DNA from: Castanea sativa
Lineage: Eukaryota > Streptophyta > Magnoliopsida > Fagales > Fagaceae
Length of the DNA: 64,000 nucleotides
Assembly (NCBI RefSeq): GCF_040712315.1
Contig: NC_134019.1
Location: 39,089,873 to 39,153,872, forward strand
Direction of reading: 5' to 3'
The notes below the pieces were generated by a model that saw only the letters and a list, made by a program, of their open reading frames with translations, was not told the DNA's origin and ran no database searches. Both the position numbers and the translations under genes were made by a program. The number at the start of each line of letters is the position of its first letter. The stretch's first letter is position 1. Shown here piece after piece: positions 48,535 through 59,710 of this stretch.

Positions 48535-48930
48535 GACTGAATGGACCAAATCAGACCAAATCAGACCGAATGAGACCAAATTAGACCAGACCAAATCAGA
48601 CCAGACCAAATCAGACCAAATCAGACCAAGTTAGACCAAATAAGACCAAATTAGACCAAATTAGACCAAAATAGACCAAAATAGACCAAATCAGACCGAA
48701 TGAGACCAAATCAGACCAAATCAGACCAGACCAAATCAGACCAAGTTAGACCAAATTAGACCAAATTCGACCAAAATAGACCAAATCAGACCGAATGAGA
48801 CCAAATCAGACCAAATCAGACCAAGTTAGACCAAATAAGACCAAATTCGACCAAAATAGACCAAATCAGACCAAATCAGACCAAGTTAGACCAAATCAGA
48901 CCAAATTAGACCAAATCAGACCAAATGGAC
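48535..48930. repeat. decamer minisatellite (GACCAAATCA)n
   Basis: About 40 tandem copies of a 10-bp unit, GACCAAATCA with variants GACCAAATTA, GACCAAGTTA, GACCGAATGA and GACCAAAATA, arranged partly in higher-order groups (the order CAAAATA-CAAATCA-CGAATGA recurs). The array ends immediately before the CTCGAG array at 48942. Confidence 0.93.
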
Positions 48931-48941
48931 CGATTTAAATA

Positions 48942-49268
48942 ATCGAGATACCAAAGGAACTCGAGTCTCTAAAACTCGAGTTCCATCGGGCAAATATTTT
49001 TTCCCCAACTGCTCTGTTTCAGGCAGAGAGGCAGAGGGGCATGCCCTGCTTCAAAAAAATTTGCCCAGTGGAACTCGAGTTTCTAAAACTCGATTTTCGC
49101 TGGGCAAATTTTTTTCCCCAACAGCATGCTCTGTTTCAGGCAGAGAGGCAGAGAGGCATGCCCTGTTTCAAAAAAATTTGCCCAGTGGAACTCGAGTTTC
49201 TAAAACTCGAGTTTCACAGGGCAAATTTTTTTTTTTCCCAAGGAACTCGAGTGTCTAAAACTCGATTT
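48942..49268. repeat. internal array of AACTCGAGTT palindromes
   Basis: Four or more units of GGAACTCGAGT-TTCTAAAACTCGAGTTcC, alternating with GGGCAAATTTTTTTTCCC and a GCTCTGTTTCAGGCAGAGAGGCA segment that is itself duplicated (49012 and 49130). The units resemble those of the two ends of the large MULE but lie 3' of the transposase gene. Confidence 0.85.
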
Positions 49269-49635
49269 TTACTGGGCAAATTTTTTTTTCCCAGCAGAAA
49301 ATGCTCTGTTTCAGGCATTGTTTTACAATGTAAATGCACTCAAATCACAACAAAAGTCATTCTCAATATATCACCATTCTAAACATGTCCAACCACACTT
49401 AATTTGCAATTCTAACCATACTACTCAAATCACAATCTTCATAGAGGTACATTGGATAGAGAATTACAAGTACATTCAACAACAATCAAAAAGTTCACAT
49501 AGAGCCAATACAACGTCGTCCATGGAAGGATGCCTGAAAAATGTAGAGTATTTACGTTAGGAGACAAGATAGTAAACATTAGGTAAACATCGAATGAACA
49601 ACAATTATTTAACCGATGCATAAATTTTTGCCAAC

Positions 49636-51864
49636 CTACCTAGTGTGGAACATGGCCGCTTGTGGAAGCACCGCGGATTGCGGACATTTTCTGCGGTTAT
49701 GCCCGGAAGCATGACACAGTCCACATGTCTGCTTCGGTTGACTCTCTATCAAATCTGCGTCCTCCCTCCGCCATCCCGGTTCTTGATCCTTATTCCTCAC
49801 TCCATCCATCTCATTTCTTATTCGTGACTTCACCGGTCGACCTTTGGCCCGCAACAATGCCGGATTAGGCAACCACTTTGGCCCCATGGGATCCCTCCAT
49901 AATGATCCGTGACTTAGGAACCACAAATGCATGCTCATAAGTGTTAAGGGCATGGTTCAAACCATAACATGGGTGAATATACGTGGTCGAATCAATATGT
50001 AAATAGTCACATACTCTAATTGCATGTGAACACGGGATCCCTATATTTTGCCATTTCCCACAACTGCATGTTTTTTCCCGTAACCGAACTTCGTAACTGT
50101 GGTTTCCCCCTCCTGCGCTAGACACGTTGAGTTGGGTAACTACTTGAAATATCAGCTCTTCATTGCTAAATGGCTTGAGATAGTGTTTCTCAGATTTACG
50201 CTTATTTCCATCCCACGTGGATAAGGCATATTCACTCCATTTCTTACCCTCTGACAACTCATAATGGTATTCTTTGCACCGGTCGTGGAAATATTGAACA
50301 AGTTTGCTCCAAGTGAACTCAACCAACGCGGCAATAGGAAGGCCCCGTGCACCTTTCAGCACACCATTGAAACACTCTGATATATTGGTTGTCATTGCTC
50401 CAAAACGTCTCCCACCATCGTATGACTGGGTCCACATGTCCACATCCTCGCTCATTAGGTATGTGTATGGAAGATAATCTTGATTCTTTTCCTTACCATC
50501 CCTCCCCGTCACCTTCTTCTTCTTTCTAATGGCCTCAATTTCCACCTGCTTAATGGAGTCCATTATGGTAGCAAATTTAACTACCTGACTAGCATATCCC
50601 GCTTTCAACGCCGCTGACTTTAGAGTCGAGTTCTGAAAATGGGTGTTGAAGTTGCTAGCAACATGTCGAAGACAATATCTATGAAATACCCTTGCTTTTC
50701 CATCATCCCTTCTAGGCCAGTTGCAATGGCGTTTTTGATACCGAGATGTCGGTCGAAATTATGCAAATGCCGTCGTCGGTATCAGGTGGCCAATCGTTTC
50801 TCTGAGGCATCGTAAAAACCACCTCCAACTGGACCCTGACTCACAATCCACAACAGCAAAGGCGAGAGGGAATACCTTGTTGTTAGCATCGGTTGCCATT
50901 GCGACCAACAACTTTCCCTGATATTTACCATACAGATGGGTCCCATCAATACTGATAACCGGCTTGCGGTATTTGAATCCTGATATGCATGGACCGAAAG
51001 ACCAAAACACATAATGCAACAATACGGTGTGAACTTCATCGGTGGGTGTGACACGATAGCAAACCGGGTAGTCGGGTCCGATCAATATACGCCATTAGCA
51101 ACTTTTGCAGCCTTTGGTAAGATTCTTCCCAATCTCCAAACATAAGCGCAATCGCCTTTTGTTTCGCATCCCATACCTTGTAGTAAGAAGGCTTATGGCC
51201 ATTATATTTCGCCTCTATCAGAGATCTGAGATGCTTAATTTGAGTGGTGTGATCCTCAAGTAACTTGTTATGGATTTCTGCTGCAATAAAATTACAACTC
51301 ATCATTCTACCATCATTTCGCACCCCAGTCGGTATACACGTGTGAGGACCCACATACACGGTGACCATCCATAGATTTTGGAGCTCGGGCTTCATAACTG
51401 CATAGACATACCACTTGCACGACTCATGCACGCATTTCGCACAAAAATTTTTCCTCGTCGACCTAGTGATCTTAAAGTTTTTGTTTTCCTTGAGGGCACA
51501 AATTGTTAATACGCGCTTCACCTCCACTTTACTCGCAAAAGTCAACCCTTTGCAAAAATTCATCCCCTCTCTCCAAGTAGACACAAATGGCATCTCAATA
51601 TGCGAAGGATTAACCATATTTTCCCAAGTATTTGCAGAGAATGACAACGCAGGAGGTGCGTAGGCAGGGATTGTGTTTGTAATGTTTTGGACACTAATAA
51701 CATTGTCTGCATCAGGTTCACCGCCGTCCAATGTCTCATCGTCATCAATGTCCCTCTCAAAGTCCCCAAAGTCCCGAAAGTCCCCTCTCTCAATCATGTC
51801 TTCATAGTCATCTTTATCGGCAAAATCTTCACCGTTAATGGTAAGATTCTCATCAACATAGTCG

Positions 51865-51896
<32 letters not shown>

Positions 51897-52493
51897 GTCA
51901 TCATCATTGTTAACGACAGTAGTCTCATCAACATAGTCGTCGTCGTCATCATCATCGTCATCATCATTGTTAACGGCAGTAGTCTCATCAACATAGTCGT
52001 CGTCGTCATCATCATCATCATCATCATCTCCATCGGCATGAACATCATCATCCTCTACATGTGTAGAATACTCATATTGAGCATCCGGAAGCGCAACTTG
52101 TAAGCTTCTAGTTGTTTGTTGGATATCCTCTTGCCATCCTGCACGCGGCTCCAACTGTATGTACAACTCAATGTTACTTACTTCAGCTATACTCTCCAAC
52201 TTGTCAAACATGATCTTCACATGTTTGTCTTTTTCTATCAGCATATACTTGTAATTAATCCGGTGCTTCATGATTTCATTTGGCATACGATAAGTAATTT
52301 GCATGTTGTACGCATCAGGATTCTTACCCAACTCTTCCATGACAAATATCTTCAATTCATCAAGGGTTTTCAACCTACGATCAACTTCGGCATAATAAGT
52401 TTTCATATCCGGCCCCTCAAATGGCAATCCCTTGTTCGCATTGGGATTCTTAAGCGGACCACCATGGTATATGATTATAACAATATCAGGCAT
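49636..52493 (-). pseudogene. mudrA-type MULE transposase, multiple frameshifts
   Basis: The start MPDIVIIIYHGG (ATG 52493) follows an acceptor AACAG/GTT, so I prefer it to the longer frame from 52589. Domain order on the minus strand: N-terminal ubiquitin-like MULE region; a long acidic linker of Asp repeats from GAT/GAC trinucleotides (51850-52040); the MuDR zinc-binding domain (CALKENKNFKITRSTRKNF..C..C); the DDE transposase core (VISIDGTHLYGKYQGKLL, AFAVVDCES, WRWFLRCLRETIG); a SWIM zinc finger (CSCGKWQNIGIPCSHAI); and a zinc knuckle (CGLCHASGHNRRKC). Homology crosses frames near 51079, 51045, 50750-50790, 50720 and 49880, each explicable by single-base loss, so it cannot be made in one piece unless the assembly has errors. 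Coding points inward from the right MULE end. Confidence 0.85.
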
Positions 52494-52734
52494 TGTGAAC
52501 CTGTTCAAGTCAAGTCCTATGTTAGTTAAATCACATAGTCGTAAAGTGAGGGAAAAAAGTAATGCAATCTTACCAATGAACATATTCAAGCCAGGTTATA
52601 GAGTGCCCATTAATATCTAAAGGCCAAGACGTAAACCTTCTAATCCTAGTGGATGGAGAGACGGAATTATCTATTACTCCATTGTGTGGTGACCTATAAT
52701 GCCTAAAAGGGTTCTGAAAGAACTAGGTGGGTAG

Positions 52735-53140
52735 AGGAGCATGATTACATACCCATTCACTACATTCATTCACTACCCATTTCATACCCAAACCAATGAT
52801 AAATAAAGTCAAAAAAACTTGAAAGATCATGATAAAAATAAAAGCCTAGAAATGATGAATAAAATTTTGATAATTACATACCCATTCCCATTCATTACAT
52901 TCATTCACTACCCATTTCATACCCAAACCAATGATAAATAAAGTCAAAGAAATTTGTAAAATCATGATAAAAATAAAAACCTAGAAATGATGAATAAAAT
53001 TTTGATAATTACATACTCATTCCCATTCATTACATTCATTCACTACCCATTTCATACCCAAACTAATGATAAATAAAGTCAAAGAAATTTGTAAGATCAT
53101 GATCAAAATAAAATGATGAATAAAATTTTGATAACAAAAA
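52735..53140. repeat. three-copy 135-bp tandem repeat
   Basis: CACTACCCATTTCATACCC recurs at 52771, 52906 and 53041, exactly 135 bp apart, with the surrounding CATTCCCATTCATTACATT and AATGATAAATAAAGTCAAA segments. It lies in the putative leader intron of the transposase gene (donor AAG/GTAAGGGT at about 53320, acceptor at 52501, minus strand). Confidence 0.88.
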
Positions 53141-53319
53141 CTATACAAATAAATACTCAAAAAATTAACACTAACAAAACAAAGTTCTATAATTCACAAT
53201 ATTGATAAATTAACTAAGTTATGTTAACTATCTACAAAATAAATGGTAAAACTCTTTAACCCACACCCATAGACAACATACTCAACTATAATGACAATCA
53301 AATTATGCAAACCCTTACC

Positions 53320-53510
53320 TTAGATATGAATCTGCTGAGAGGGAAGAGCAGTGAGAGTGGAGAATGTGGTTTTGTGAGAGTGAGTGGTGTGAGAGAGTTA
53401 TGGGTGAGTGAGTTAGTGAGGGTGAGTGAGTGAGAGAGTTAGTGAGGCTGAGATTTTAGGTTTTCTCTGTGTGTTGAGCAGTGAGAGTGGAGAATGTGAG
53501 AGAGTTAAAT
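53320..53510 (-). promoter_or_regulatory. CT-rich 5' leader of transposase gene
   Basis: On the minus strand this is a run of CTCTCAC/CTCACTAA-type units, ending at a donor-like AAG/GTAAGGGT near 53320. It mirrors the CT-rich leader of the PMD gene at the other end of the element, suggesting that both terminal repeats act as promoters, as in maize MuDR. Confidence 0.45.
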
Positions 53511-53545
53511 GCCACGGGCTGAGTTTTAAATAAACATGCCCAGAG

Positions 53546-53808
53546 AAAATCGAGTCTATAAGACTCGAGTTACTGCATAAAACTCGAGTCTCTAAGACTC
53601 GAGTTATATGCGTATAAACTACATAATTTATAATAAGATATAGTCAAACTCGAGTTTATAAAACTCGAGTTTAGGTAGACTTAAAACGAGTTTTAGAAAC
53701 TCGAGATCCAAGTGGCATTTTCTCCACCTTAGCAAGCCCAAGCGAGCATAAAGCGAGTTTTTGAAACTCGATTTATTATGTAAATCTCGAGTTTCAAAAA
53801 CTCGAGTT
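53546..53808. repeat. right terminal array of AACTCGAGTT palindromes
   Basis: Repeated units of AACTCGAGTCTCTAAGACTCGAGTT, AAACTCGAGTTTATAAAACTCGAGTTT and CTCGAGTTTCAAAAACTCGAG. The outermost unit and its flank correspond in reverse complement to the array at 33126. This is the inner part of the right terminal inverted repeat. Confidence 0.85.
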
Positions 53809-53898
53809 GCTATTTTCCTACATAGTTTCAAACTATGCCTAACTTACTATATTCATGTCATCCACATGCCTAATCTGCACATTCCCCCTACAGTGGTG

Positions 53899-56312
53899 AC
53901 TAAACAAGAATTTCCAAACAAAATTTGTATCAAATTTTTTCGCTTGAATTAAATCCCACATTTATATCCTCTGCATTTGCTTCAGCTTTTACTATGATCG
54001 AAGTAACTGTAAGTCTATAACAAGTTCATCAAACACAAAGTTACTATAATAAAGAAGTGGGAAAAATAAAAAGTGGCTGTGTTTGAAAGAGCGAAACCTA
54101 GCCAAAACGAACCGACCGCCGGTGACTGAAAACGCATAAGACAACGCCGTTTAGAAGTAAAAACTAAAAACAAAGAAATCCAATATTTGTTTCAGTTTCA
54201 CACTCTCTCTATCTCTCTATCTCATATATATCTTTTAGCTTTCGTTTCAGCGCCTCTTTATTCTCTGTCTTGCTCACACCACTGCAGTCGAGTTTGACAC
54301 TAACCCAACTCTTTTGAGGTTAGAATATATAGATTAATGAAACCCACCTGCTGCTTTGAGTTTAAAGTTTTTATTTTGAAGATTCTTTCTATTATGGGTT
54401 TCATTTTTCATTCATGTATCATCTTGTTTTGTTTGTCTGTTTGTTATTATTTTATTTTATTTTATTTGATAGGAGTTTGTTATTATTTTATGATTTGTCA
54501 GTTTGGAAGATTGTTTATATATTATACTTTTTTATTTGTTTACTAATTTCTCTAGATACAGTATTTTATTGAATGAGTTTGGTGGTTTCTGTTTAAGTAA
54601 AGTGTGTGATTTTGATCATTAAAAAAAAAGTGTGTGATTTTGTTATTTTAGTTTACGACAAACAAGTTAGATCCATAGGAAGTAGAGTGTGAGTACAACC
54701 TTTTTAAAGTGTGTGGTCGATTTTGATTAGATTTTTGTTGATCTTTATCTGGGTTGGGGACTTTAGTGCATATTTTGTTTGGTATCTTTTGTTTTTTAAA
54801 GTGCTATTGATTTATAAATTTGTTACTTTTAAAGGATTCAATTACAATAAAAACATCTCTAACTTGCTTAAATGACCCAAAAAAAGAGAGTCACAATCCA
54901 CTTTCACTCGGCTCAAGCCATCAAGGTGGCATGAGTGGCAAACATTTTAAAGAGCATAAATAGGAGAACATAAGGTTTTAGGGGTTTTAAGTGATTGGAT
55001 GAGCATCTTTGTGGCAACATTGTGATGGGCTTGAAACTAATTATTTGGGGATTTTCTTTATTCTTTGAAGATTTGTTTAGTGTTTGGTACTGAAGGAGTT
55101 GATTTGAGTAATCAAACATCGAGTCCCTTATTCTTGAAATTCTAAAACATTTGAATTCTTTCCTTTCTGTCTGTGAGAAATTAGGGCCTTGGTTATGAGT
55201 TTTGTGTGAAAAATATTATTTTTGTAAAAGAAAATTAATTAATTTATTTTGCCTCTTTTGCTACTTGTAGAATTGTGGTTACAAACAAATATTTGGTTGC
55301 TTTTGATGCTATGATTGGTTTATTTGGGAAAACAATTATGAAAAGAATGGAAAGAGAACGCTTAAATTTGGAGAAAAATGCTGGCCAATATCCTTAACTC
55401 CCTTGGTTTAAAGTTGATTATTGCTTTCTTACTGTTTGGTTACCTTGCATGAAAGTGTAGGAAAATGAAGGAAAATAAATCAGTAATTTGTTTAGAAGAT
55501 TTGATTTTACTGTTGTGTGAGTAAATTTATTTTTTAAATGATGTGACTTTTTTTGTTAGTTTTACTACTGATATGTTTTTTTGCCAATTAATATGTTTAT
55601 GTTAAAGCTAATACATCATGATGTATTAGCTTTTGCTTTTGATTAATAATATTAGTAGTCTTTCCATCTAAAAAAAGAAGAAGTTTATGTTAAAATTATG
55701 GGGTTGTCATTTTGTTAGTGACATTGAGACTTGCTTGAGAAAGTAGAAACTAAATTGACAAAAATAAATAAAGTATTGTTTACTAAAATGAAACTTCTCC
55801 TACAGTTGAGGACCAAAAGCATATTTAAGACTCATTGTTTTGTAGTTGATATTGGATTGTTTTATTGTTCTCTGGCACTTCTCAGATTGGTTATTTTAGT
55901 TGCTGATGTTGATGTATCCATTACTAGATTGGTCATTGTTTTGTGAATTGTCATGATTTGTGCATTTTGTTTGGTAGATCGAATTTGATTGTATTCACCC
56001 ATTTTGGCAAATTTATTATTCATTAATCTTCCTTTATTTTTGCACATTTAATCAATGCATACAGAATGCTGCACCATTATCACTTGTAAATTCCCTTAAC
56101 ATATTGTTACTTTCTTTGTTTGTTTGACTGTCATATTGTTATGATTTCATGATCTGTAAGTTTAGTAGATTTGCATTATTTCACTATTTCTATCTTTCTT
56201 TTTCCCACACATTTACTAGATGGACATGGATGATGCATATGGTTCTAAGTTCTAACACAACTACTCCAAATGAGTTCGAGGAGGGAGATAGCTTTAGTGT
56301 GGAGAGGTTGCG
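53899..56312. other. intergenic DNA and possible hAT-gene leader
   Basis: The stretch 54180-54318 has the texture of a plant 5' leader (CTCTCTATCTCTCTATC) ending at a donor-like GAG/GTTAGAA, and could be the leader of the downstream hAT-derived gene. The remainder is AT-rich with no exon I can support; a BED zinc-finger exon expected for hAT transposases was not found. Confidence 0.45.
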
Positions 56313-58290
56313 ATGATAATCATAGATAAGCTGCCTTTTAGCTTTGTGGAACGTGAAGGATTTCTTCAATTCATGGCTACGGTTGAACCTAGGTTTCCTA
56401 TCCCAGATCATGTCACTGTTGATAAAGATTGTATCAAACTTTATTTGAGGGAGAAGGAGGAGTTGAAACAAATGTTAGCTGGTCGGAGGGTTTGCCTCAC
56501 ACTGATAGGTGGACCTCACTGCAAAACCTTGATTATCTTTGTCTTACTGCCCATTTCATTGATAGTGATTGGAACCATCAGAAAAAAATTCTAAATCTTT
56601 GTCTAGTTCCAAATCACAAGGGGAAACCATTGGCAAGGTGGTAGAGTCATGCCTACTTGAATGGGGTATTGATAAAATTTTCACTGTTACAGTAGATAAT
56701 TCAAGTTCTAATGATGTTACTATTGATTACTTGAGAAGAAAAGGAAAAGATAGTGAAGGTAGCATATTGTCCTGTGAGTTCCTCCACATGAGAAGTTATA
56801 CAAAAATTTTGAATCTTATTGTGCAAGAGGGTTTGGAAGATCTTAGCGAGTCAATTGATAAGATTCGTAATGCAGTGAGATATGTTCAATCTTCTTCAAT
56901 AGGATCCGAGAAATTCAAGGCATGTGTGGAAAAGGAGAAAATTCTATGTGAAACTTTAGTTTGTCTTGATCTTCCAACTAGATGGAACTTTACATATATG
57001 ATGTTAGATAGAGCTGAAAAGTTTGAGAATGCATTTGAAAGGATGAAGGAAGATGATGAGGAATACCTTCGTCACTTTGATGATGATGATGGGAATGGTA
57101 TAAAGGCCATAGGCCCTCCCAATCATTTTGATTGGGAAAAAGTTCGGGCTTTTACTAAATTACTCAAAGTTTTATATGAAGTGATCTTACGGTTTTCAGG
57201 TTCTTCGTTTGTTACTTCTAATGCATATTTTCAGGAACTCATTGTCATTCAACATTACTTAAGAATTTTGTGCGATAGTGGTGATGATCCTCTCTTGAGG
57301 GAGATGGCAGAGAGTATGAAGAGGAAATATGACAAGTATTGGGGAAGAGTCGATATGATCAGTTTGATGTTATTTGTGGCTGTTGTACTTGATCCTCAAT
57401 ACAAGTTCAAGTATATTAAGTTCTGGTTCCAAAAATTGTATGATGGGGAGCAAGTGGATGACATGATAGCAAAGGTACGAGATGCTTTAGATAGATTGTA
57501 TGATCATTATGCAACTAGGGCCTCAAGTAGGGGTGTAAATGAGCAGCCAAGTGATATGCTTCATTCTTCCCTATCTATGTTTAATACTGAGAGGCAAGAT
57601 TCATGGATGATGTTATTCGAGCAACACTTGGCGGAGGAGAATAGTATAGAGGGAAAATCAGAATTGGATCATTATTTACTGGATGGTAATGAACCAATAG
57701 TGGAAAATTTTGATATTTTAAGTTGGTGGAAAGTGAATTCATCCAAATATCCAATTCTTGGCCAAATAGCACAAGATGTGTTGCCTATTTCTGTTTCCAC
57801 TGTTGCATCTGAGTTTGCTTTTAGTGTTGGGGATTGTGTCTTGGATTATTTTGAGAGTTCACCTTCTCCAAAAGTCGTTGAGGCTCTTATTTGTGCTCAA
57901 AATTGGCTAATGTGTTCACCAATTAGTCTTCAGCAAGCATTAAATGATCTTAAAAGTTATCAAATTGATTCAGGTAATATAAATTGTCCAATGCAATTTA
58001 TCTATTTATGAGTGATATTTACTGTTCTAATCATTTACTTATCTCTATTCCTTTCTCTTTTAGAACTTGCATTAGAAATGGAATATACGGAACCAACAAC
58101 ATTGGATGAAGTTGAAAGTTATCATGACTCGGGTAATAGAATCTGTTTGATTTAACTTATCCGTTTGTGAGTGATATATACTTTTCTATTGATTTACTTA
58201 CCACTATTTCGTTTTCTTTTAGAATTTGCATCAGAATGCTCATCGATATCTATGGATTGTATGGAACAACCTATAGCCTTTGATGCTTGA
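56313..58290 (+). pseudogene. hAT (RICESLEEPER-like) transposase-derived gene, frameshifted, no BED finger
   Basis: Similarity begins MIIIDKLPFSFVEREGF (56313). It shifts frame near 56500 (to TDRWTSLQNLDYLCLTAHFID) and again near 56620 (to ETIGKVVESCLLEWGIDKIF). It then stays open to 57973: TVDNSSSND, then the hAT core with VCLDLPTRWNFTYMML, LMLFVAVVLDPQYKFKY, and the C-terminal dimerisation domain DILSWWKVNSSKYPILGQIA...FESSPSP. The usual STVASE(R/S)AFS box is present. Two short 3' exons, 58064-58132 and 58223-58290, continue in frame after a phase-1 splice. The N-terminal BED zinc finger is missing, and VCLDLPTRWNF has Phe where Ser/Thr is usual (TRWNST). It is most likely a decaying transposase; a domesticated SLEEPER gene is the alternative, but the frameshifts argue against it. 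Confidence 0.8.
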
Positions 58291-59382
58291 TTTGGTGTGC
58301 CCATATCATGGCAATGGGGTATGGTTTGTGATGTTGATGATAAAGATGTGTAAGTGTGTAACAGTTTGTGCAATTTATTTTGTGTTGGCTTGGAGTTTGG
58401 AGGTGTAAGCTTGAGTTGGAACTATATTTAATAGCTTGGGCAACTTATTGGCATGTAGCTTTTTGTTTGTTGCTGGGCCTGTAATTGTTCCAACTTATTT
58501 GTTTTGGCTGGAGCCATTCAAACTGTTTTGTGTGATTTATTGGCTTGTAGTTGTTTGAAGTTGAACCTTGAAGTTTAAGACGTTATTAGCTTGTAATGGT
58601 GCAAAAATGGAACTGTATTGGCTTGGAGGTTGTTATTGTTAATTTGTTATTACCCTTTTTATGTGGGGTTTAAATCTGATATGTTTTTGGGCCCAATTTT
58701 ATCAATATGAATAAATCGTGTATCCTAAGCTCTAAATATAAGGCCCAATCTAATTAGTGTAAGAATACATTAAAGGCCCCAATATGTATAACGCATGTCT
58801 TGCCTGGTTTAGAAAATCGTGTATCCTAAGCCCTAAATATAAGGCTCCAATCTAAGTAGTGTATAGAATACATTCAAGGCCCAGATATGTATAAATCATG
58901 TTTTGCTTGATTTATAATTTTTTTTTTAAATTTTTAAAAAGGTTAATTTTAGCAAACTAGACTTCTTGTATTTACAAATCCTCTTTGGAGAAATTATTTA
59001 TATAGATGAATAGTAGTGGTTATCAAAAAATAATTAATTAAATCATGTATTTTGTACTTTTTTTTTTGGAGAAACAAACACACTTAAGAGAGAGGAAAAT
59101 GAGTTTTAACCCAAAGACGCACCGCATGAAGTCATGAATTCTTTTTAATGATAAAATCATTATAATATGTGTTGCCAATAATTTTCTATGAAATATGGTT
59201 AATTTGATTGTATTTATCCTTTGAATTATATCCATTATCGTGTTAAGTTACACTTATTCTCCTATTTGAAACTTCCCTCTGACATTGTGAAGGATATATT
59301 AGCTATTGATTCAAGCGTTTTCTTATATATAGAATCAATAGATAAGGTTTAAGGTGTTTTATATTTAGTTATAAGATTTTAA
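58291..59382. other. hAT-gene 3' flank and intergenic DNA
   Basis: No gene. It contains a direct duplication of about 101 bp (58710-58810 and 58811-58912, both with AATCGTGTATCCTAAGC and CTAAATATAAGGC). Confidence 0.6.
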
Positions 59383-59710
59383 TAATCCAATTAATACAAC
59401 AGCATAAGAATAAGAGGGATTTGAATTATGGACGTCTTTGTTAAAATTATTAAAAAGTGTCAAATAAGTTACACGATTTTTGGAATATAAAGTCTAAAAA
59501 AGTTCTAGTTTTCTAAGAGCATTCACAGCCCAGCTTGTATATCCTATAATCCAATTAATACAACAGCATAAGAATAAGAGGGATTTGAATTATGGACGTC
59601 TTTGTTAAAATTATTAAAAAGTGTCAAATAAGTTACACGATTTTTGGAATATAAAGTCTAAAAAAGTTCTAGTTTTCTAAGAGCATTCACAGCCCAGCTT
59701 GTATATCCTA
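59383..59710. repeat. 164-bp tandem duplication
   Basis: Two practically identical adjacent copies containing CCAATTAATACAACAGCATA start at about 59383 and 59547. The second half of each copy includes the first 30 or so bases of the MITE at 59680, so the duplication arose after that insertion. Confidence 0.9.

Larger units (their letters stand above)
33048..53888. mobile_element. giant Mutator-like element (20.8 kb) with captured host gene fragments
   Basis: Exact 10-bp direct repeats TACAGTGGTG flank the region at 33038-33047 and 53889-53898, within the 8-11 bp target duplication range of MULEs. From each boundary it is 86 bp (left) or 88 bp (right) to the first CTCGAG, and the two ends are degenerate inverted repeats. 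For example, a left stretch TTTGAAAGAATGTGGGAAA corresponds to the right-end reverse complement TTTGAAACTATGTAGGAAA, followed in both by CTCGAGTTTT-GAAACTCGAGATTTA. Contents in order: PMD gene (+), Rab3GAP fragment (+), RFC1 fragment (+), unknown ORF (-), minisatellite, CTCGAG array, mudrA-type transposase (-). The outermost bases do not match well (GAACACCC versus GGGGGAAT), so this is strong inference, not proof. Nested or neighbouring elements are the alternative. Confidence 0.72.

Noticed and set aside
48535..48930. CRISPR-like array
   Set aside because: Units are contiguous 10-mers without unique spacers and the genome is eukaryotic; it is a minisatellite.
33126..53808. Many CTCGAG (XhoI) sites suggesting vector or linker contamination
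   Set aside because: The sites sit in diverged natural palindrome arrays with AT-rich flanks, and no cloning-vector features are present.
54181..54318. An independent host gene starting near 54.2 kb
   Set aside because: The leader-like CT tract has no coding exon behind it other than the hAT-derived sequence, so it was kept only as a possible leader.
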